Source of the DNA: Carnegiea gigantea
Lineage: Eukaryota; Streptophyta; Magnoliopsida; Caryophyllales; Cactaceae
Length of the DNA: 64,000 bases
Reading direction: 5' to 3'
Assembly (NCBI GenBank): GCA_029747015.1
Contig: JAKOGI010001558.1
Span: 5,001 to 69,000, forward strand
How positions within the stretch are numbered: position 1 is the stretch's first letter; each line of letters opens with the position of its first letter. The position numbers were made by a program, and so were the translations under genes. The notes under the pieces were generated by a model. That model was not told the origin of the DNA. It was given only the letters and a program-made list of their open reading frames with translations, and did no database searches. Of this stretch, positions 12,403 to 23,044 are shown in pieces.

Positions 12403-13570
12403 TATTTAGTAAACTTATTACATTTATAAGAAGCTTTTAAGTTGGAAATGAAGTTGTTTTACGATTTAGCAAACTTATTACGTTCATACGAAACTTTTAA
12501 GATAGAAACGCAGTCATTTTACGAATCAGTAAATGCATTACGTCTATAAGAAACTTTTAAGTTAAGAGTAAAGCCATTTTACGAGTTAGTAAACGTATTA
12601 CGTTTAAAAGAAACTTTTAAGTTAAAAGTAAAGTCATTTTAGGAGTTAATAAACGTATTACGTTTATAAGAAGTTTTAAAATTAAAAACGAAGTGAACTA
12701 TAAGCATTTAGAAAGGTTATGATTATTTTGCAAAAAGGTAAGTTTTCAGTATAGTAAGCAACTGAAGAAGAGAAAGAAATATGTTTTTAAAGGCTAAGAA
12801 AGTGCTAGGCAATTATCTTGGTGTGAGTTTTTCCCCAGATAAGCTATGATGTGTGACGCGTAAGAAAATCTTGAGGGGAACTGGACTCAAGATATGTATT
12901 ATCTTGGTGTGAGCTATTCCTGAAAATTGGATGCGAAGATGGCATGAGCTGTTTCCCCCTAAAGAAATGTTAGGAGCTAGACTCAAGATATGAATTATCT
13001 TGGTGTGAGCAGCTCCTGGAGACTGGACTCAAGATATGAATTATCTTGGTATGAGCTTTTCCCCAAATAAGTTATGATGTGTGATGCATAAGAAAACCTT
13101 GAGGGGTGACTGGACTCAAGATAAGATTATCTTGGTGCGAGCTGTTGCCCCACAGAGGGCAATATCGAAGTTAGAGTTTATCTGCTGAGACGTATTTTGG
13201 CCAAAAGTTAAGTACGTATACCCCGGGGATAGCGTGAGTTCTGAGTGACGATCTCACTTATGGGTAGTGTAAACCTCCCCTAGCCGACACAATAAAATGT
13301 TTTTATGCTATGAGTAAGTTTCTAATAAGTAAGAAAAGAAGTTGGCATTCTGCTATTTTAAGTATTTCAGAAAAGAAAGATTTATGAGGGCCATTACGAG
13401 GCCATATTGAATGAGATTTGAAAAGCTTATAGGGTCATTAGAGGATCAATTCAAAAGAAGTTTCTTTTAAAGAATACGAGCCTCAAGAGGCTGAGTAAAG
13501 TGTTTTGAGAAAAGAAAACGAGCTTTTAAATGTGCACCTCCTGCTTATCTTTTATGAAAGAATTTCCAAG
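12403..13570 (+). repeat. Element A 3' LTR, second segment, truncated
   Basis: It resumes the 60-bp array (12403-12695) exactly where 7342 stopped, then follows 290-1112 of the 5' LTR through the ggactcaagatatg block and the ataccccggggatagcgtgag stretch. It breaks at aatttccaag (about 13570), where minus-strand internal sequence of element B begins. About 950 bp of the LTR end are missing. Confidence 0.82.
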
Positions 13571-13987
13571 GTTGTTGCACTAAGGAAACAAGAGCCAGCT
13601 TAAGGTCAAAGTTGTGGGCGTCCACATTGGCTCGAGCAATACTAGAGGCAATGCCTTAGACCCTAAGGGTGACAAAATCCCGAAGAATCCTTCTTTGGTC
13701 ATCTCCTCCTCCTGCCATTGTTGAAGAGACTTCTTGAGCCTTGGCTCTTTGATGTTCTAACTTCAACTTCTTCTTATTCGAGCAAAAAGAAATTTTTATT
13801 TTCAGATCGAATTCAAACAGAAAGGGACTTCACATATAAGTGGAGAAATCTTGCAAAGATCACCACAAAACCATCAACGCAAATCAAGAAAATACAATGA
13901 AAAAGAAAAAGCATAAAAAATACTTGGTCAACCTAAATAGCAAACTTAATATCCACAAATTGGTCCCCAACAATGGTGCTAAAAACT
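13571..13987 (-). pseudogene. Element B: gag leader and N-terminal gag remnant
   Basis: This stretch matches 28970-29378 of element C in the same (minus) orientation: a gttgttgcac block, a gaggcaatgcc/gacaaaatccc block, a string of cctcctcc, and then the primer-binding region. In C this part covers the beginning of gag and the leader. Only about 400 bp remain, cut at 13571 by the junction with the A LTR. No intact frame survives. Confidence 0.72.
13962..13985 (-). promoter_or_regulatory. Decayed Athila/Tat-type primer-binding site (element B)
   Basis: On the minus strand the sequence reads TTTAGCACCATTGTTGGGGA. The known Athila/Tat site differs at four positions only, each a G-to-A or C-to-T change. 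It lies directly inside the LTR edge at 13988, as in element C. Confidence 0.8.
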
Positions 13988-15238
13988 TAACCCGATCGCA
14001 AGCGCATGGGCATTGTAGTATAGTTTTAATATCATTCCTACAGAGACCAAATGTAATCTACTAAGTTTTAACCTATTATAAAAGGCTAAGCAACCTAATT
14101 CTAATGAGTTGTCTCAACTATTGCTATTAAACTATCGAGAAATTCAATCAAATTAAAAGCATCTAGGGAATTATTTTACCCAGTAAAGAGTTGGATAATT
14201 AGATTTAAATATGTACTTCACCTAGAATTGGATGGTTCAAAGGAGCACAACTGAACTAAGAATTTAATCTTTTCTTTCAAAACAAACTGAATTACCTAAA
14301 CTAATCCAATCGACATTCTTTCAAATGTCCTTGGTTTAAGTCTTAGTTATGGATTTTTGATTGCTAGAATTTCCTCTCAACAAATAACTCTCTTTCAAGA
14401 ATCCTTAAATTAAGTTCTAACTCGTTGTTCTAATAGTGAGTTTCTCCTTTTAGTACCTCGCTCATTCATCTAGTATATGCAAGCAAATCTGGCTAAAATT
14501 TACTCACGATAATTCATCCACAAGACAGAATTAAGTCAAACCAATTTTGATAAAGCACAAATATTGGAAATTAGAGATCCAACATCAATATTTTGGCTAA
14601 AAAGTCCCTAGATTAAGTAAAACTACTCACATAATTGAAATTAACAGCATCTAAACAAGTGTCTAAAAGGACATTAGAAGGGAAAGAAAGCTTAGCAACT
14701 ATGGTGGTCTTCAATGGCTTCCCAATCTCCAAGCCTCCAAATGCTAATATTCCACCCAATTCCCTCTCTTACTCTAAAGAAAACATGAAAAATCCTAAAA
14801 ATAATGATAGAAGCGTGATAGAAGTGAGTGTTAGATGTCTTAGGTCACTTTCTTTTTAGCCGAAGAACCCTATTTAAGCATGAACTCGGCCGTCCTCAGC
14901 CATAAGATAGAGGAAGACGAAGAGGTAAGTAGTTTTAAGCTCACCAAGGACCGTGGCCTTCACTATGGATGGCCCATGGTTCGGTTTGTCTCAAAATTCT
15001 TTGGCTCTCCTTTCTTCTCCATGGCATGATGACTTGGGGCACTCGGGGGGGAATCAAAACATAATCCATTAGAGTAAACATAAGGAGACAAAGGTCCAAA
15101 AACCAGCAAAGCATAGAAAAAAACCATACCCAAGTGTAAAACAGGAATATGAGTGTAGATTATAACATAATGTTCATAATTCTCCCTAAAAATGCAGCAA
15201 AATGACCCCAAAATGAAGTGTACTCTAAGCATTTATCA
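13988..15238 (-). repeat. Element B LTR (1251 bp) flanked by internal sequence on both sides
   Basis: It matches both LTRs of element C in length and content; the outer CA/TG is altered to TA at the left edge. Read on the minus strand, the sequence before it (15239 on) is the 3' internal end with its purine tract, and the sequence after it (13987 down) is a primer-binding site and gag leader. The order is internal-LTR-internal. A usual insertion has LTR-internal-LTR. It contains one copy of the 13-bp inverted repeat at 14944. Confidence 0.8.
14944..14956. promoter_or_regulatory. 13-bp inverted repeat, copy in B LTR
   Basis: The sequence is ccaaggaccgtgg, a variant of CCACGG-N-CCGTGG. A second imperfect CCATGG-rich block follows at about 14961-14978, as in the C LTRs. 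Confidence 0.5.
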
Positions 15239-16200
15239 AATTCCTGCATGCTTAGACCACTACTTGTCCCCAAGTAACTATGAAAATGAAAACTATAATG
15301 AAGAACCTCTTCACGTAAACGTAAGCAGCAAAATTAATAGCTTAACCAACCTAAGAAGCTAGCTCGAAAATGACGGCAAACATTGCAAAATAGAGGAGAC
15401 AATGAAGTTTTCGAAATAAAAACAAGTAAACATCACATCAAACATTGAATCGATCACCCAGATCAACTTAAACAATCATATTGGCACGTACAATAGGTAG
15501 AGCCAAAAGTACCAGTAGACCCTTACATTAGGGATGAAGCACTCATAACTCGTGTTTAAAAATATAATGCGGTTCACTCAAATCTCATTCCAAAGAATCA
15601 AATCTACTATAATCTTGAAAATACTCCCAGAGTTACCACCACGAAAATGCAATACATGGTAGGCAATCATGAGGACTTTGATAGGGTTGTATGGGGCTAT
15701 GGGTAAAGGTAAGAAGGGAACAAATATGTTGGGTTTTGTGGAGCTCAAAAACAAAGACTATGAGTATAGATCTTCTTCACCTAACTTTTCATAAAAATAT
15801 TCCTCACACCAAACACGAATATACCTTAGATGCACAAAATTACCCCTAGTTGGTCAATTATGCGAAAAAGTGTTGAAGTATATGTAATATGAAATCTATG
15901 CCAAATCCTTGTATTATTTTGCTTCGCTTTTTTCTTTCAACATTCTTTTTTCTTTTTTTTTTTTCATTTTGTCTTTTTTAGGGTTCCTGCATACCGTAGA
16001 AATTAGGGTTCTTGCATACCGAGTCTACTCCCTAAACCTTTGTCCGAATAATTAGCATTATCCTCCTAGCCCAAAACATTTCAAATGCATCTCACTTTCA
16101 ACATGTGCTGTGTCAAAATTCCCATTGTATTACCACAATAGCATTTCCATTTGTAAGAATGCCAAAATGTCTTAATAACAGGAAAATGCAGCTTTTAAAA
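15239..16200 (-). other. 3' internal untranslated region of element B
   Basis: It matches 22134-22900 of element C: the ctgcatgcttag/cttgtccccaag start, the agtgcttcatccctaatg-type block, and a ggacaatcatgag..ttgta..gggta region. On the minus strand this lies just before the LTR, where the polypurine tract and 3' untranslated sequence are expected. It includes a T-rich run at 15945-15975. No coding signal was seen. Confidence 0.65.
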
Positions 16201-17582
16201 AGCATAACATTATTTAACTTAGCGAGAAAACCTGCAAACGAGTTATCGGTCAAGCAAACATCTAATTTCACATAAAAAGATGTTTGAAACTCATTTTAGA
16301 AGCCAAGAATTGCAACTTAATCACACTTAGTTTTAGTTAAAAGCACTTAGCAGTTTGGTTCTGTAAATCAGTCACTTGCTTCTGTTTTGCTAAATTTGTT
16401 TCAATTTCACACAAAAATGAAATATTTATAACAAACTCACAATTTTTATATAACACTTTATTAATTCCAAGGGCAATGACTCAATGTTTGGGTTAATGGT
16501 TTAATCAACTGAATAATTCTGTTGAATGGTTCAACTGAGCCGTTCAACGAACCTGATTCTTATAATAAACCAAGCTTGAAGGCGACACCAGACAGGCAAG
16601 TGTGGTTTATCTAGAGTAGGGCAGGACATGAGCATGCCTCTACTAGATTCTTGAACCCAGTTCACTACTGAATCGATTCCTAAAACGTTCAGCTAACTCC
16701 CCTGATTTTCCGCTTCATCCAAACATAAAACAGGGCACACATGATCAAAATTCAACAAAGATAACAACCTAATTGAGCACCATGCTACAACCATATTCTA
16801 GCGATTAATAAGTGGGAACACAATAACAAAATATGACAATATATTTAATGATTTGTCACACAATTCGAACTTCCTCCTCATAGCATCGCCCATAAGATTC
16901 CTCATAATCGACTCAGTTTCAATTGCAAATAATTTTAATTAACCAGAAACAATCCACCTATTACCCATAATTCCCAATTCATCTAGACTTTAATTCCACA
17001 ATCGAATCAAAGCTCAAGAATGAAGGAAGAAAACTTTGCAAATTATTATTAATTTATGAAATCAAGAATCACCCACCTTGCTCCAAGCTAAAGGACCCAA
17101 TTAATGCACTGAATGGGCAATTTCTTCGTTAGGTATGTCCATTTGTGCCCCCCACTACTGGTCGCGAGTGGGAAGTCCTCCTCACTGACTTGGCATTGCT
17201 ATATGCTCAATTTTCTTCTTGATCCTTGCACTACCGCTGCTACTGCCTGGTGTTTCTCTCGCGTCTCCCTCTTTCACTCGCTCTGCCTTCAAGCTAGATT
17301 GCCATAGTGGCAGTGTTACAGGTGCTTAGGGTTTCAAATCCTTAGCTAGTTGAATCCTCGACTCCTCTTGGTGCTAAAGATTGAGCGACGCTACAGCATG
17401 GGGCAGCCACTGCCCAGCCTCGCCCCTACCTACCCCCTCTTTCTCTCTTGCTCTTTCTCTCTCTCACAACAGGGTGTGACAGAGAAGCGCAAATCAAAGA
17501 AGTAGACGTATGCATCTGCTTCTCGTCTTTTTCATGTGAAGATGGGGATTCTCACTTGAATGGAACCCCAATAAGCCCTATT
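16200..17582. other. Unassigned stretch between elements B and D
   Basis: I could not tie this to any element in the window. 16200-17090 is AT-rich and featureless. 17110-17570 is richer in G+C and in ctctctt runs and, read on the minus strand, resembles a gene or LTR leader (GAAACCCTAAGC near 17330, then purine-rich sequence). No frame longer than about 65 codons is open, and I see no domain. It could be a leader or promoter of an unrecognised element. Confidence 0.35.
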
Positions 17583-19319
17583 TGCGTAAAAAAAATACAA
17601 ACTTTTTACAAGACCTTTGTACCTTATTTGTGTTCAAAATAACTATTATGTTTAGATTTTTTTTGATTTTATTTAATTTTATAGGTGATGGAAAAAATCA
17701 GAAAAATTAAACAAATTATTGGAAATGAAGAATTGGATCATAAAAAACCCAAAAAAATCCCTCTGCCCACACATCTCTTTAGCCCACTTTTTAATTTGAA
17801 CCAACCAAGAAAAAGAAAAAAAAAAATCAAAATCAAAACCTGGCCCCCATGCACCTTTCACATGTCACTAACCCCATAATCTCGCTCTTCTCTCTCGCGG
17901 TCAAGGCCCCGAAACCCCCTATCTCAGCTTCGTCTCTTTCTCTTTCCCTCTCAAAATCAAATAAGGACCTACCATCCAACTTCACCATCTTCATCCACCT
18001 TTATCACCATACGCCATAACACTACATCCGGGCCACCAACCCCATGCCAGATGCCAGCATAACATACCATCTTCACCGTCCATTTCCAGACACGAAATCA
18101 AAGGCCAAGAACAATCTGGGGCATGTATAAATGGAAGAGGCAGCGGCGAGGCTAGGTAATCTAGGTTTTATTTAGGGTTTAGATTGGTAATTTCATATTT
18201 AGAATAGATTTTAGAATTTTAGGGTTTAATTTCCAATAAGTTTGTCTCTGTTTTTTAATTCCAGATCTATTCTAATTTCATTGATTATGTTGTAATTAAG
18301 TTATTTTGAGCGTAATTGATGGTTTTAGCTTGATGTGGGTTATCCTTGGCAAGAATTTAGCTTTGACATTTCAGATCCCCTTCGCTTATTCTTGCTCAGG
18401 TTACAGCTATTTCAATGACATTTCTACCATTTTCAACGTGGGTGGAAGCTCCTTTATGGGTTACCTTAGCTAATTTCGAAACTCACCTCCCCTGTTTCTT
18501 CGAATTGCTCTATTTCTTTTTTTTTTTTGTTTCTATTGGTGCTTGAAATTCTGGGTGTTAAATTCTCTTGAATGAAGTTGGTAATTACTAGGTTGAGCTT
18601 ACAACCAACCTCAGATATTCACGGCTTCGGTTCTTCCTCATCACTCTCCTCATTTTTCATTTCTCATTTAGTTGGGTTTTTGTTTGCTTACGATTGGCTT
18701 TGATTTAGTTGTTGCTATTTTGAAGCTAAAATTGTGGCTTCTTGCTAGCTTAAGCTGCTGGTTTTAGTTGAGGGGATACTAGCTTAATTCATTTGGAGAG
18801 CTTGGGTTGAGCTCCTTGAAAAGGTAGGGATGCTTAAGGCTCCTTCTTCCCCATTTTACTTCCTTTCCAAATCATGAGTTTTAGTTCATTAGGGAAGTCA
18901 TGGTTAATGAAGTTGTCTTCAATGGTACATTATCTATTGTTGAAGCTATGAAATGCCTAATTTCTTCACTTCATTTTGCTGTCATGCTCAGGTAAGCCTA
19001 TAGTATTCACCTCATGAGCTTAATAATCATACGTTTTATTTGCAGTAGATCGTGATTTCTAGTATTGTTCATATGCTTTAGTTCAACTCTTAGAGCATCT
19101 AGTCTGGCGTAGCTTAATTGGATAACTTGTGACTTGTGTGCGTGTTATTAATTTAATATAGTTAATTTTCCTAGTTTAGCATTTGGATTGGTTTAATTCT
19201 TTAGATTAGTAGTTAATAGCCTTGATTTTAACCTTGTCTTTGAGGACACAATACTCAACTACTACGACAAAAGTCGTACACTTGCAGCCTTCAAATTTTA
19301 CCCTCGAAAATTTCGTACA
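17583..19319 (+). repeat. Element D 5' LTR (about 1737 bp)
   Basis: Its first 490 bp match 32613-33070 (shared aattattatgtttagattttt and taggtgatggaaaaaatcag stretches). It ends ..tttcgtaca just before the primer-binding site. It contains a TATA-like box near 18126, then 'aggtaatctaggttttatttagggttt' in shorter pieces, and a long T-rich U5/leader. The start is set at TG 17583 by alignment with the 3' copy, where both read TTG.G.....AAAAATAC. Confidence 0.75.
18126..18132 (+). promoter_or_regulatory. Candidate TATA box in D LTR
   Basis: TATAAAT follows ggggcatg, upstream of a G-rich then T-rich leader. Its position, about 540 bp into a 1.7-kb LTR, suits a U3 promoter. Based on sequence alone. 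Confidence 0.45.
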
Positions 19320-19322
19320 AGC

Positions 19323-19343
19323 TTTTGGTGCTGTTGCCGGGGG
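19323..19343 (+). promoter_or_regulatory. Athila/Tat-type primer-binding site (element D)
   Basis: TTTTGGTGCTGTTGCCGGGGG lies 3 bp after the LTR end. It differs from the family form by two C-to-T changes plus one extra or changed G, so it is the second-best preserved site of this type here. Confidence 0.85.
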
Positions 19344-19659
19344 CGACGGCATGAGATTAAGTCACATTCTCATTTTCTTTGCTACTTTCTTCGTAGCTGT
19401 CTATGCTTTATTATGCTTTATTTTGTTATTATTTATTAATAGTGACTTAGCTTTGTTTATTTCTTGAAAACAAAAACCAAAAACATTAGAAAAGTCAAAA
19501 ATAGAAAAAAAAAAGGAAAAAATTTTGAAAACCCCTTAAAATTAAAAAACTTGAAAAATTTTCTTTAAAAAATTGGCAAATTTCTATCTCCCTCAATTTA
19601 ACATGAAATATTTTGGCAATATTTGGGTAGATTTAATGATTTTCGTATTCAATGTGTTG

Positions 19660-20250
19660 GTCGATATTTTAAGAAATGAGAAATTTGACAAATGATCTTT
19701 GAGGGCCTTAATGATGAATATCGAGGTGATGTTGAGAGTATATACCCTGGGGGTTTGGAATGTTTGTTTACTAAGACTTCTGATGAAATTTGGGATTTCT
19801 TTGAATACTTAGCTCATGAGACATGGGAATATGAAAATGCTAGATAGACTTTTAGTCACCCTATTCTCGACCCTTATATGATACATTCTACACCTTTAGA
19901 TGAGTGTTAAATTGGGGGTATATCTTATAAGCACTCTCATGCTCCATGTGTTTCTATTTCATACGATTATTGCGAGTCCTTTGATCATGATGTTGATAAT
20001 TGTCGATTACTTGGCAGACCGCATAGATTAGAGGCGTTAGGTGCCTTTAATAAGGAGCTTTACTTGCATAGTTTACGAAAGGCTGACCTTAGTTTAGGCT
20101 CTCCAACACCTGAGGGTAGGTCTTGTAAGGACTGTGATGTTTGGAGTGAGGCACCGATTCTTTTAGGGCATGATTTTCATGATGCTACATATTGTGATAA
20201 CCTCGAGGAAGCGAGTGATCCCTGATCCCTTTTAGCAGTTGCATAATTCC
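19660..20250 (+). pseudogene. gag remnant of element D with damaged zinc knuckle
   Basis: The frame contains SDEIWDFFEYLAHETWEYEN, a segment typical of the gag C-terminal half in this group, then a spacer and SYDYCESFDHDVDNC, followed by LLGRPHRLEALGAFNKEL. The last is a CX2CX4HX4C zinc knuckle in which the first Cys has become Tyr (TAC, a G-to-A change). The upstream part (leader 19344-19660) and the frame around 19905 and 20222 carry stops. The same type of segment occurs on the minus strand in fragment I (40022-40520). Confidence 0.7.
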
Positions 20251-20739
20251 TAGAGTTTAGCATAATTAGTGACCACCCTAAGGGTATCTGACCGTTCATG
20301 ACTGGTCTCTTCCTATGGCTCCCTTATCAAGGAGGGGGATGGATTTTAGACTGATGATAGTTCTGATAATTAGTGTAGCATACTAGTTAAACCAAAGGAT
20401 ACTTTTTCTGAGGGGCATTCTCTTGATGAGCCTTCTGTTGTGGATTTTATTGAGGTTACACCTCCTACCCATTTCTGTTGAGTATTTCCCTAACTAAGCT
20501 CCTATTGCTCCTATTTCATCCATTCCTTCTTCCCTCCCTATTCTTCTCCCTTCTTTAGATCCTTTTGAGTCTGCTTTTGTAGAGTCTGAGACTTCTGTGC
20601 TTTGTGGTCCTTGTTTAGATCAAACTCTTGATGTTAGTGATATAAAGAGACTCATTGATCACTTTGAGGAGAAGGACTTGACTTAAGGCCATCCTACGAG
20701 CTTCGATTTCCTTATATCATGTGATTGATGCCTTGGTCC
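20251..20739 (+). other. Internal sequence of D without recognisable product
   Basis: This lies between the gag remnant and the reverse-transcriptase fragment. It is Ser/Pro/Phe-rich in translation and full of stops (for example near 20222, 20356 and 20484). In a complete element, protease and most of reverse transcriptase would lie here, so a deletion is likely. Confidence 0.5.
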
Positions 20740-20885
20740 TCTGCCCTTCCCCTTTAGACATGTTGGACTTCATTTTGCTCGTTCAGACTACTATCGATGG
20801 TTTATGCATTCATATAGTCACATCATGGTTAGACCATTGAGTTGTGCTTCTGATGATGCATATACACATCTCTCATGTGACTGGG
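20740..20885 (+). pseudogene. Reverse-transcriptase C-terminal fragment of D, left of element C
   Basis: It reads VGLHFARSDYYRWF and then a SHIMVRPL segment, the region after the catalytic palm where Gypsy polymerases have a 'G-x-Y-Y-R-x-F ... RPL' pattern. The frame runs without a stop into the left target duplication ctggg of element C and resumes after it at about 30635. Function is lost. Confidence 0.6.
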
Positions 20886-22133
20886 TGACACATCCACAAG
20901 CGCACAGATGCCGTAGTATAGATTAAAAGATCGTCCTCAACGACCAAAGTAATCTATTGAATCAATGACTTACCGAAATTACTAAGCTATCAATTCTTTC
21001 AAAGAGTCCGGTTAAATAAACTAATTAACTGTTTGGAAATTCACAAAAGTAAAGCATCTAGGAATTTGATTCACCAAGTAAAGAGTTGGATCATGGAATT
21101 AAGCATGGACTTTTCATGGGTTGAATGATGCAACGAATTGCGATCGAGTTAAATTTAATCCTTCCATTTGAAATGAACTAAATTCCCTAACTGAATTCAA
21201 CTAATATTCTCTTAAGTGTCTTTGATTCAGTCTAGGTTGAAGATCTATGAGTGCTAAGTCTCCTCTTAACAAGCAATTCTCTCCCAAGCTTCGCTAAATC
21301 AAGTTCTATTAAGATGATTGAGTGGTGAGTTTCACCTTTCAGTACTTCACTCAACTACTTAACATGAGCAAGCAAAATTGGCCAAATTCCACTCACAACA
21401 TTCCAATTTCAAGATAGATATGAATCATTCCAAGCCTGAAATAAGCACAAGATTTCAAAGATAAGGGATCTAACTACAATACCATGGTTAACAAATCCCT
21501 AGATTTGACAAAACTACTCACTCATATTTTTAATTCAACAAAAACAAGAGTTCAAGAACAAATTCATAGGAAGGAAGGAAAATTTTACAACAATGGCAGT
21601 CTTTGAATTGTGCAACAATCTTCAAGCTTCCAAGAATGAAGCTTCACCCTTCAAACCTCAAAAACTAAACTAAAACTAAACTAAACTAAAAGAGAGATGT
21701 GAGAGTAGGTTATGGTTTGTGAAAAACTCTCTTTTCTACCTTGGAACACTCCTTTTAAGCAGCAAACGGAGCATCTTCAGCCAACAACAATGCAAGATGA
21801 AGAGGCTAGTAGTTACAGGCCTACCACGGTCTACTCACCATGGTCCATGGCAGCCACCATGGATGGACCATGGTATTGGCTGGAAACGAATTCTTCTACT
21901 TTTCTCTTGCTCTACAAGCATGGCAACTCAGTGGCATCCGTGGGGGGTCAACATATACTCAAATGAGGGTCAAATGCTAGGTCAAATGGTCTAAAATCCA
22001 GTATATACCGTCAAAGAACCATCGCCAAGCATAAAATGAGAATAAGAGTGTAGATTATAACATAAAACACATAATTCTCCCTAAAAATACAGCAAAATGA
22101 CCTTGAAATGATATATACGTTAAGCACTTATCA
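20886..22133 (-). repeat. Element C 3' LTR (left copy)
   Basis: 1248 bp, from TGACACATCC to CACTTATCA on the + strand. It matches 29379-30629 throughout. It contains a CCATGG-rich inverted-repeat block at 21824-21874. The minus-strand start TGATAAGTGCTTA is typical of Athila/Tat LTRs. Confidence 0.9.
21838..21873. promoter_or_regulatory. 13-bp inverted repeat and 10-bp hairpin arms, C left LTR
   Basis: ccatggtccatgg (21838-21850) is followed at 21864-21873 by an arm complementary to 21837-21846 (accatggtcc pairing with ggaccatggt). The equivalent site in the right LTR is also self-complementary with different bases. Confidence 0.6.
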
Positions 22134-23044
22134 AAATCCTCCATGCTTGAATCGTTGCTTGTCCCTAAGCAACACTAAGACCAAAAGTTATTCACAACCT
22201 CTTATTGATAGACATTTATCGTAACTTAATAGCAAAGTCGATCCAAAGTTAGCCAAAAAAGTGCAAAAATCATTTAACAAACAGACTAGGAAGTGAAATT
22301 TTTAAAATCGTTTAATAGATTACAATGTCAAGCTTGAATCAACCACTCAAATCGTCAAATACAATCACATTAACATATGAAACAAATGAAACTAGTTATG
22401 CCGGTAGAACCTTACCATAGTCAGTGGCGCTTATCACTCATGTGTTTGAAAATGTAAGAAGGTTTCCTCAATTCCCATTCCATAAACTCACATCTACCAT
22501 AAGCTTGATAAGACTCTCTAATTCGCCATCACTAGTATGTAATACACATTGGACAATCATGAGAACTTTATGAGGTTGTAAGGGGGCCATGGGTAACGGT
22601 AAGAGGGGAACGAATGTTTTACAAATGTGGAGCTAGAAGTCATAGATTAAGTGCTAAACATTTCCAATGTGCTCCTACAACATTCTCCTTAGACCAATAC
22701 AATTCAACTACAAAATACATGCCCCAATGAAGAGAAAAAGAGTTAAAAGTTGTAAATACCTTTTACAATCTAAACAAGGCCAACACTCTTTTTATTCCTT
22801 CTTTTTTGCTCCATTTTTTTTTTCCTCAAAAGAATTGGCCAAGGAAATCCATATCAAACTTTTAATTTCAACTCTTTTCTGATCATTATACAGTAAGCTA
22901 AGAGATTTCTTATATATAACACAAGAACACAAATCCCTTCACCAAACAACCAACCAAATCCACAAAAAAAGAATCTCAGTACACCTTAATAATTCCTAAT
23001 TGAAATATTCCTCTAGTCGTGACTTAAGGGTTAGATAAATGTTT
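22134..23044 (-). other. 3' untranslated region and purine tract of element C
   Basis: Directly inside the LTR the minus strand reads CATGGAGGATTT, the probable polypurine tract. The rest matches B (15239-16200) and, more distantly, fragment I (38140-38350). It contains a T-rich run near 22805-22830. No coding signal was seen. Confidence 0.65.

Larger units (their letters stand above)
1..13570 (+). mobile_element. Element A: Tekay/Del-like Ty3/Gypsy derivative with giant LTRs
   Basis: This is the left-most retrotransposon, read on the + strand. Seen: the end of a 5' LTR (to 2061), an initiator tRNA-Met primer-binding site, an interior of 2643 bp (2062-4704), a polypurine tract and a 3' LTR that starts at 4705. 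The 3' LTR is interrupted by a solo LTR of the same family (7343-12402), resumes at 12403 and is cut at about 13570, where element B begins. The interior holds an unrecognised frame, a broken gag, the start of a protease and the tail of pol; reverse transcriptase, RNase H and integrase core are missing. The gag start (MPPRR) and the interior end, a FEDEILL-type tail next to an A/G tract, fit the Tekay/Del group of chromoviruses. Its own mobility would have needed proteins from another element. The 5' end lies outside the window. Confidence 0.8.

Noticed and set aside
16990..17580. Host gene leader or first exon on the minus strand
   Set aside because: There is a G+C rise and a GAAACCCTAAGC motif, but no frame of useful length, no splice pattern I can support and no domain. 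Left as unassigned.
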